This document shows, one piece after another, positions 59,106 through 64,000 of a DNA stretch of 64,000 nucleotides; position 1 is the first letter of the stretch; every line of letters begins with the position of its first letter. Both the position numbers and the translations under genes were made by a program. The stretch covers positions 1 through 64,000 of the forward strand of contig NZ_MDDC01000002.1 in assembly GCF_001875325.1 (NCBI RefSeq), written 5' to 3'. Origin of the DNA: Neomoorella thermoacetica. GTDB taxonomy: Bacteria > Bacillota > DSM-521 > Neomoorellales > Neomoorellaceae. The notes beneath the pieces were generated by a model, which had not been told where the DNA came from, made no database searches, and saw nothing but the letters and a program-made list of their open reading frames with translations.

Positions 59106-60239
59106 ATGCCCAGGGGTAAATTAAAAAAAGTATTTCCCGGCGGCAATACCTACATGGGGTTTTATTCCTTTTACGATTTCATTATCGAGCCCGATGCCAC
59201 CCGTATCTTTATCGTCAAGGGCGGTCCCGGCGTAGGCAAGTCAACCTTTATGCGCAAGATCGGGGAAGCCATGCTGGAACGGGGCTTTGACGTGGAGTTC
59301 CACTGCTGCTCTTCGGATAACGAATCCCTGGACGGCGTGGTCATCCCCAAGATCCGGGTAGCCATTATCGACGGCACCGCCCCCCACATCGTAGATCCCA
59401 AGAACCCGGGGGCTGTTGATGAAATCATCCACCTGGGCGACTACTGGGACGAGGATAAGATGCGGGCCAGCAAGGAACAGGTCCTCCAGGACAACCAGCG
59501 CATCAGCCGCCTGTACCGCATTGCCTACAGTGCCCTGAGGGAAGCCAAGGTTATCCGGGACGAATGGGAAAGCTACGTCGCTGAGAGCATGCTCTGGCAC
59601 CGGGTCTACCAGGCCAAGGCCGAGCTCCTCGAAGCTATTTTTGCCGGCGTAAGGTCCCGCTATAACCAGCCGGCCAGGGAGCGCCATCTTTTTGCCACCG
59701 CCCTGACCCCCAGGGGTCTGGTAACCGGCAACCTGGAAACCCTGCTCCAGGACGTGCGGCGGTTGTATACGGTGGCCGGGGACCCGGGCAGCGGCGTACC
59801 GGGCATCCTGGCGACGGTAGCCCGGCTGGCCGGCGAAAAGGGACTGAATACCGAGGTCTACCACTGTCCCTTTGACCCCAACAATATTGACATGGTCGTT
59901 ATCCCGGAGATTCAGGTGGCGGTCATGAACTGGCAGCCCCCCCACACCATCGACCTGCAGGAAATCCCCGGCCTCCAGGTGGCCATGGCCCTGGATTTGA
60001 ATAAGTTTATCGACCGGGAGCACTTAAAACTCTATGGGAATGAGATTGCCAGCGCCGTCGTCCGCTATCAGGCCGCCCTGGACCGGGCCATTGCCCATAT
60101 CCGCGAGGCGAAGATCACCCATGATCACATGGAGAGTTATTATATCCCGGCCATGGATTTTGAAGCCATTAACATTAAGCGGGAAGAGATCCTGCAGCGC
60201 ATCCTGGGCTACGCAGCCGAGGTCCTGGGCCAGGTGTAA
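59106..60239 (+). CDS. Tandem P-loop ATPase (PRK06851 type)
   Basis: 377 residues made of two similar halves. Half one has a perfect Walker A (GGPGVGKST, residues 39-47), then VEFHCCSSDNESLDGVVIPK and RVAIIDGTAPHIVDPKNPGA. Half two repeats the pattern as VAGDPGSGVPG (residues 223-233, lysine lost), TEVYHCPFDPNNIDMVVIPE and QVAVMNWQPPHTIDLQEIPG. The family is widespread in Firmicutes with no assigned function. GGAGGGACAGCC precedes the ATG. Transcribed away from the nuclease-like gene. Confidence 0.85.
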   Translation: MPRGKLKKVFPGGNTYMGFYSFYDFIIEPDATRIFIVKGGPGVGKSTFMRKIGEAMLERGFDVEFHCCSSDNESLDGVVIPKIRVAIIDGTAPHIVDPKNPGAVDEIIHLGDYWDEDKMRASKEQVLQDNQRISRLYRIAYSALREAKVIRDEWESYVAESMLWHRVYQAKAELLEAIFAGVRSRYNQPARERHLFATALTPRGLVTGNLETLLQDVRRLYTVAGDPGSGVPGILATVARLAGEKGLNTEVYHCPFDPNNIDMVVIPEIQVAVMNWQPPHTIDLQEIPGLQVAMALDLNKFIDREHLKLYGNEIASAVVRYQAALDRAIAHIREAKITHDHMESYYIPAMDFEAINIKREEILQRILGYAAEVLGQV

Positions 60240-60343
60240 ATGAAGAGCCACGTGCCGCCCCGGGGCAACCTTTTCTTCCCGGGGGTGGCAAGCATTAAGC
60301 TTTTAAATAAACAGCCTGACCTTTGCCCTGGAGTGTTTCGGGT

Positions 60344-61762
60344 ATGAAGATCATCCTGCCGGAATTTTTACGCTGGCAACCGGGGGCGGAGCAGTGGGCC
60401 GTCCCGGTCAGCGCCTGGGATACCGGTCCCACCAGGTACCTGAGGTTACGGCGGGTATGGCTGGACGGTCGCCCGGTCGCCGGGCGTAATATTATCTTTC
60501 CGGGGGTAATGCCGGTTTACTCCCTGTCTGCCGGGGCCCGGGCCTCCGACCCGGCGGCTTTCTTAGCCACCCTGGGAAGAGAAGATAAGCGCTACGCCTG
60601 TTCGTGGTTGATCCTGAAGGCGGCCGGTCTGCCCGTCCTGCATGCTGCCGGCGGTGAACACTACCTGGAACTGGAGTTTATCACCTTTACAGGCATGACC
60701 TGCCGCGCCGCAACCCCCATCCTGCTAGCGCCCCTGCCTGCCCATCCCCACTGGCAACCGGCGGAGTTACAGATGCATAATTCCAGCCACGACGACGGCC
60801 ACTGGTCGCCCGCGGCAGTAGTAAAGGAACTTGTTGGACGAGGCTACCGGGCCCTGTATTTCACTCCCCACGCCGATTTGATCGCCGGTTTCTGGGAAGA
60901 GTTCACCCACCTTTGCCGGGATTTATCGAGTACGGGCGCTATTGCCGTCTTCCCGGGCCTGGAACTGGCGACCCGGAATAGCGCCGGGCACCTTCTTCTT
61001 TATGGCTTGAAGGCCCTTGAAGGCTGGCCTAATGCCAGGGACCCGGGCCAGGAGATTATTGACCGGGTTAACCGCTTGCCGGGCTTTGCCGCCTCGGTAA
61101 CCGTATCCCACCCCTTTGGCCGGCCTCCCTGGCCCTGGGAGGCCGATCCTGTGGTGGACTACAGTGGCCTGGAGGTTTTCTCCGGCCTGCAGTGGCACTT
61201 CGACCAGGAGTCGCGGCCCCTGCAGCTGTGGCGCAGGGAGGTGGCGCGCCTGTCCGCCAGGGTCGCGTTAACTGGCTTTTTGCCTTCGGCCCGCGCCGGC
61301 AGCGACTGGCACCAGGTGTTGCCCTATCAGGGCTATGTAACTTACGTCTACCTGCCCGGCAACTGGGAGGGCCTACCCTGGCAGGAAAAGAAATACTTCT
61401 TGGACCTGGCCCTGCGGCGGGGAAATACTGTGGCCAGCCGCCGCGGAGGCCTGGCTTATTTTTTAATCAACGGGCAGCCGCCGGGGACGTTAATAACCCT
61501 GCCACCTGGCGCTATCTTGGAGATCAAGGTCTACTGGCAGGGGGTGGTGGAGGGCAACTACCAATTTTTGCTTTTCCAGGGCGGTAGAAATATGGAAAAA
61601 ACCATCTGGCAGGCGGAAACCCGGGGCACTGGCGGGGGTCCCAGGCCTGCCTGGACAGTTGAACTGGCGGCGCCGGGAGAAATATCCTATTACTGGCTCT
61701 ATGTATCCGGGCCGGATCAGGTCCTGACCTCACCGGTTTTCTTTAGACCGGCGGGGCGTTAG
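60344..61762 (+). CDS. PHP-domain (CehA/McbA-type) metallohydrolase
   Basis: About 472 residues. The N-terminal 140 residues are beta-rich and unassigned. The PHP domain follows: LQMHNSSHDDGHWSPAAVVK, ALYFTPHADLIAGFW, AVFPGLELATRN, VSHPFGRPPWPWEA and the terminal metal site RAGSDWHQVLPY. A beta-rich tail (IEIKVYWQGVVEGNY region) completes it. PHP proteins hydrolyse phosphoesters; CehA relatives cleave carbamates. The true substrate is unknown. ATG 60344 has GGAGTG eight bases upstream. Confidence 0.8.
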   Translation: MKIILPEFLRWQPGAEQWAVPVSAWDTGPTRYLRLRRVWLDGRPVAGRNIIFPGVMPVYSLSAGARASDPAAFLATLGREDKRYACSWLILKAAGLPVLHAAGGEHYLELEFITFTGMTCRAATPILLAPLPAHPHWQPAELQMHNSSHDDGHWSPAAVVKELVGRGYRALYFTPHADLIAGFWEEFTHLCRDLSSTGAIAVFPGLELATRNSAGHLLLYGLKALEGWPNARDPGQEIIDRVNRLPGFAASVTVSHPFGRPPWPWEADPVVDYSGLEVFSGLQWHFDQESRPLQLWRREVARLSARVALTGFLPSARAGSDWHQVLPYQGYVTYVYLPGNWEGLPWQEKKYFLDLALRRGNTVASRRGGLAYFLINGQPPGTLITLPPGAILEIKVYWQGVVEGNYQFLLFQGGRNMEKTIWQAETRGTGGGPRPAWTVELAAPGEISYYWLYVSGPDQVLTSPVFFRPAGR

Positions 61763-61764
61763 CA

Positions 61765-62424
61765 AGTATCATGGGGGCTGGTAAACGCCATAGGAATGCG
61801 CATGGTTCTGCCAAGCCGCGACCTTATAGCTGATTCCGTAGAACTGATGGTGAGAGCCCATGGTTTCGACGCTATGGTTATGTTGGCTTCCTGCGATAAG
61901 ATAGTCCCGGGTATGCTCATGGCAGCTGTCCGGCTGAACATTCCAGCGATTATTGTCACAGGCGGGCCTATGCAAGCCGGAAAGTGGCGAGACCGGAACA
62001 ACTTGAATAGTGGCGATGCCTATGAAATGGTCGGCGCCTATTATGCCGGCAAATTTACTTCGGAAGACCTGGCTGAGTTTGAAGATTGTGTATGCCCGGG
62101 GGTAGGTTCCTGTTCACACATGGCTACCGCTAATACTATGAGTACTGCGGCTGAGGCCCTGGGAATGTCCCTACCGGGCTGTGGTACTACGGCTGCAGTG
62201 GACGCCGCCAAGCTACGTCTGGCAGAGGAAAGCGGCCGTAAGATTATGGAACTTTTAGGCTAAAGGGATTACTCCTAGAAAGATTATTACCCGGGAAAGT
62301 ATCGAAAATGCCATTCGCTATGTTTTGGCAGTAGGTGGATCCTCCAATGCTACTATTCACCTTCGCGCCATTGCTCACGAGGCCGGGATTCCTTTAACAG
62401 TAGATGGTGAACCCAATCTACAAA
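61765..62424 (+). pseudogene. IlvD/Edd-family dehydratase fragment, frameshifted
   Basis: The frame reads GLVNAIGMRMVLPSRDLIAD, SCDKIVPGMLMAAVRLNIPA, GPMQAGKWRDR and GVGSCSHMATANTMSTAAEA, the Fe-S-binding core of IlvD-family dehydratases. It then hits a stop at 62261-62263 after MELLG. The +1 frame resumes at once with [20 protein letters not shown] and [20 protein letters not shown], clearly the same gene. The first 80 to 90 residues of the family are missing and similarity ends near 62424. Both parts are dead. The family dehydrates dihydroxy-acids or sugar acids. Confidence 0.85.
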
Positions 62425-62542
62425 GGGGCTACCCTGAAAATCGACCGCTGATGAAAAAAACAGCACAAGATTCCGTTATGCTGGATAAAATCTTCTACGA
62501 AAGCGGCAATGGTATCCTTAGCTCTGCCAGGGTGGCAAAGAG

Positions 62543-62803
62543 TGATGCGCAAGGTAGCAAGCCTTTGTCGCCGGCTATCTGGAAAAGAGCATTCGTCTCT
62601 ACCAAAAAATACGTGTGCTCAACCGCATCTATGATCTGGACAAACCTTCCATTGCAGCTATCAAAGAAGCCTGCCGGCTTACTGGCCTGGACATTCAGAC
62701 GTATGTACGAAAACCCGCTGTTAATGCCAGTCGAGAGGTGCAAAGGGTAGTTCAACAGCTCTTGCAAGAGGCAGGGTTGGAGTGCAATCTTGCTGACTGG
62801 TAA
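62543..62803 (+). pseudogene. DapA/aldolase-family C-terminal fragment
   Basis: The frame around 62550-62803 reads [60 protein letters not shown] and [15 protein letters not shown]. This is the final helical part of dihydrodipicolinate-synthase/KDG-aldolase-type proteins (IAAIKEA..L.G, then VRKP). The barrel is missing and the fragment is joined to the ilvD-like fragment, so a deletion fused two neighbouring genes. ATG 62615 could only make a 62-residue stub. Confidence 0.7.
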
Positions 62804-62824
62804 TATTCTTTAAGGAGAATGCAA

Positions 62825-63604
62825 ATGGAAGGGAGGAATAAGAGATTGGAGCCGGTACAAAGTGTGGAGAGAGCTTTAAGTATTTTGGAGGCATTTTCCC
62901 ATGAAACTCCAGAGCTCGGCCTGGTGGAAATTGGGAAAAAAGTCGGCCTTAGCAAAGGTACTACTTACCGTCTTGTTCATACACTGCAAAGCCGCGGCTT
63001 TATTGTACAAGATCCGATAACCGGCAAGTATCGGTTGGGTCCGAAGGCCTTTGAAGTAGGTAGTGTCGCCTTCAGTCAGATGGAATTGCGCCGGATTGCC
63101 CGCCCTTTCCTGGAAGAACTACGTAATATCACAGGGGAAACAGCACACCTGGTAATTCAAGATAAAGGTGAGGTATTGTATTTAGACAAAATCGATAGTC
63201 CCCGGGCTATCCACATACGTTCTTTCATTGGACAACGCCTGCCCATGCACAGTACGGGAGTGGGGAAGGCTTTATTAGCCGAACTACCCGATTCAGAAGT
63301 TATGTATATCTGTAAGATGAAGGGTATGCCTTGTCAAACTCCCAAGACGATCACTACTCCGGAACAGCTATACAGGGATTTAGCCCTCACCCGCGCCAGG
63401 GGATATGCCCTTGACGATGAGGAAAAAGAAGAGGGTTTAAGGTGCATTGCCGTTCCGATTAGGGACTATACCGGTAAAGCAATTGCTGCCATAAGTATTT
63501 CAGGACCAATAACGCGAATAAAAGACGACTCAATTCCTGAGTTTGCCAGGTTGGTAAAAGAAACGGCAGACAAAATTTCCTATCAAATGGGTTATCGTAA
63601 ATAG
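62825..63604 (+). CDS. IclR-family regulator (KdgR-like context)
   Basis: About 259 residues. The winged HTH reads SVERALSILEAFSHETPELG and KVGLSKGTTYRLVHTLQSRG. The effector domain follows (HLVIQDKGEVLYLDKIDSPR, QRLPMHSTGVGKALLAEL, CIAVPIRDYTGKAIAAISIS). Codon use is more AT-rich than in most of the window. It lies 21 bases after the dapA-like fragment and probably once controlled that sugar-acid pathway. It is intact and may now regulate something else. ATG 62825 lies seven bases after AAGGAG. Confidence 0.88.
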   Translation: MEGRNKRLEPVQSVERALSILEAFSHETPELGLVEIGKKVGLSKGTTYRLVHTLQSRGFIVQDPITGKYRLGPKAFEVGSVAFSQMELRRIARPFLEELRNITGETAHLVIQDKGEVLYLDKIDSPRAIHIRSFIGQRLPMHSTGVGKALLAELPDSEVMYICKMKGMPCQTPKTITTPEQLYRDLALTRARGYALDDEEKEEGLRCIAVPIRDYTGKAIAAISISGPITRIKDDSIPEFARLVKETADKISYQMGYRK

Positions 63605-63705
63605 CAGGGCCGCTATCTCGAAGTAGCGGCTTATTACATCTGCCTCTGTCCTTCCATCTCTACCTATCCCCATCCCACACTTCTTATTATAGAGCCGACA
63701 TCCCC

Positions 63706-63734
63706 TTGACAATCCCGCCCTTTTCCGTCATAAT
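63706..63734 (+). promoter_or_regulatory. Promoter of tRNA-Val(GAC)
   Basis: TTGACA (63706-63711), 17-base spacer, CATAAT (63729-63734), 19 bases before the tRNA. Confidence 0.75.
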
Positions 63735-63753
63735 ATATGGTGTCCGATAAAAA

Positions 63754-63828
63754 GGGCTCGTAGCTCAGTGGGAGAGCACCTCCTTGACGCGGAGGGGGTC
63801 GCAAGTTCAATCCTTGCCGGGCCCACCA
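63754..63828 (+). tRNA. tRNA-Val (anticodon GAC)
   Basis: Acceptor GGGCTCG pairs with CGGGCCC (one T-G pair), the anticodon loop TTGACGC gives GAC, and CCA is encoded. With the TAC species at 21760 it completes valine decoding in this window. Confidence 0.95.
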
Positions 63829-63834
63829 TTGGAG

Positions 63835-63870
63835 AAAAAGACCTTTGCTTGAATGCAAAGGTCTTTTTTA
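63835..63870 (+). terminator. Terminator after tRNA-Val(GAC)
   Basis: AAGACCTTTGC pairs with GCAAAGGTCTT around TTGAAT, followed by a T-run. Confidence 0.85.
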
Positions 63871-64000
63871 TTGTCAAAAATTAACTTGATGCCAATTTCA
63901 GCCGCGGAGCGAGGCCTTGGAAATCCACGTTTTTCAGAGCCCCGGCAGGAACTGCACTGTATACAAAATATAGGCGGCACATATAATAGCAGCACAAGGG

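Overview
The window looks like chromosome of a thermophilic, spore-forming, anaerobic Gram-positive bacterium of the Moorella type. This is inferred from gene content and the moderately high GC, not from a database match. Pointers are CotF-type spore coat proteins, DUF1657/DUF1659/DUF2922/YvrJ small proteins, many ferredoxin-type and molybdenum-cofactor genes, a selenocysteine glutaredoxin, TTG/GTG starts behind strong Shine-Dalgarno sites, and no oxygenase.

Layout. 1-2.4 kb is a scrap yard: an IS3-family element (cut by the window edge) inserted in the 3' end of a type I restriction gene (hsdR), then an IS21-like scrap, an IS66 TnpA remnant and a 56-bp palindrome. 2.4-11.3 kb is ordinary core: an anchored amidase, nitroreductase, ferredoxin, a membrane glycosyltransferase, a CcdA/TlpA thiol-redox pair, a triple-HTH regulator, lactate dehydrogenase and a LysR regulator. 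11.3-17.2 kb is a molybdenum block: Moco riboswitch and terminator, modABC, mobA, moeA, mobB. 17.3-21.6 kb holds phosphate (phoU, Na/Pi symporter) and polyamine (speE, speB) genes, followed by tRNA-Val, -Asp and -Phe. 22-32 kb carries a frameshifted ymaF, an M24 peptidase and a trehalose/alpha-glucan operon read right to left (treZ, GH57/DUF3536, treY, treT). 32-34 kb has an AT-rich island with a partial tRNA-Leu copy on one side and intact tRNA-Leu, -Cys and -Gly on the other. 34-48 kb holds a TrkA protein, a small-protein cluster, a cell-wall glucosaminidase, an SbcD/SbcC-like pair, a radical SAM protein, a class III aminotransferase, the selenoprotein, two spore coat proteins and an SDH-type membrane protease.

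48.4-58.4 kb is the most interesting part: an IclR-controlled catabolic operon. It encodes a divergent NadC-fold protein, a molybdopterin-binding-domain protein, the complete 2-oxopent-4-enoate hydratase / acylating acetaldehyde dehydrogenase / 4-hydroxy-2-oxovalerate aldolase set (MhpD-MhpF-MhpE), a ferredoxin with a BFD-like domain, an unrecognised 480-residue protein, a BenE-type aromatic-acid transporter, and an M24-fold protein that has lost its metal ligands. The hydratase/aldolase/dehydrogenase trio normally finishes oxygen-dependent meta-cleavage of aromatics. Here it stands without any oxygenase, so it may belong to an undescribed anaerobic route to pyruvate and acetyl-CoA.

58.5-64 kb has a nuclease-like hypothetical protein, a tandem P-loop ATPase whose second P-loop is degenerate, a PHP/CehA metallohydrolase, a decayed sugar-acid locus (ilvD-like fragment joined to a dapA-like fragment) with a surviving IclR regulator, and a second tRNA-Val.
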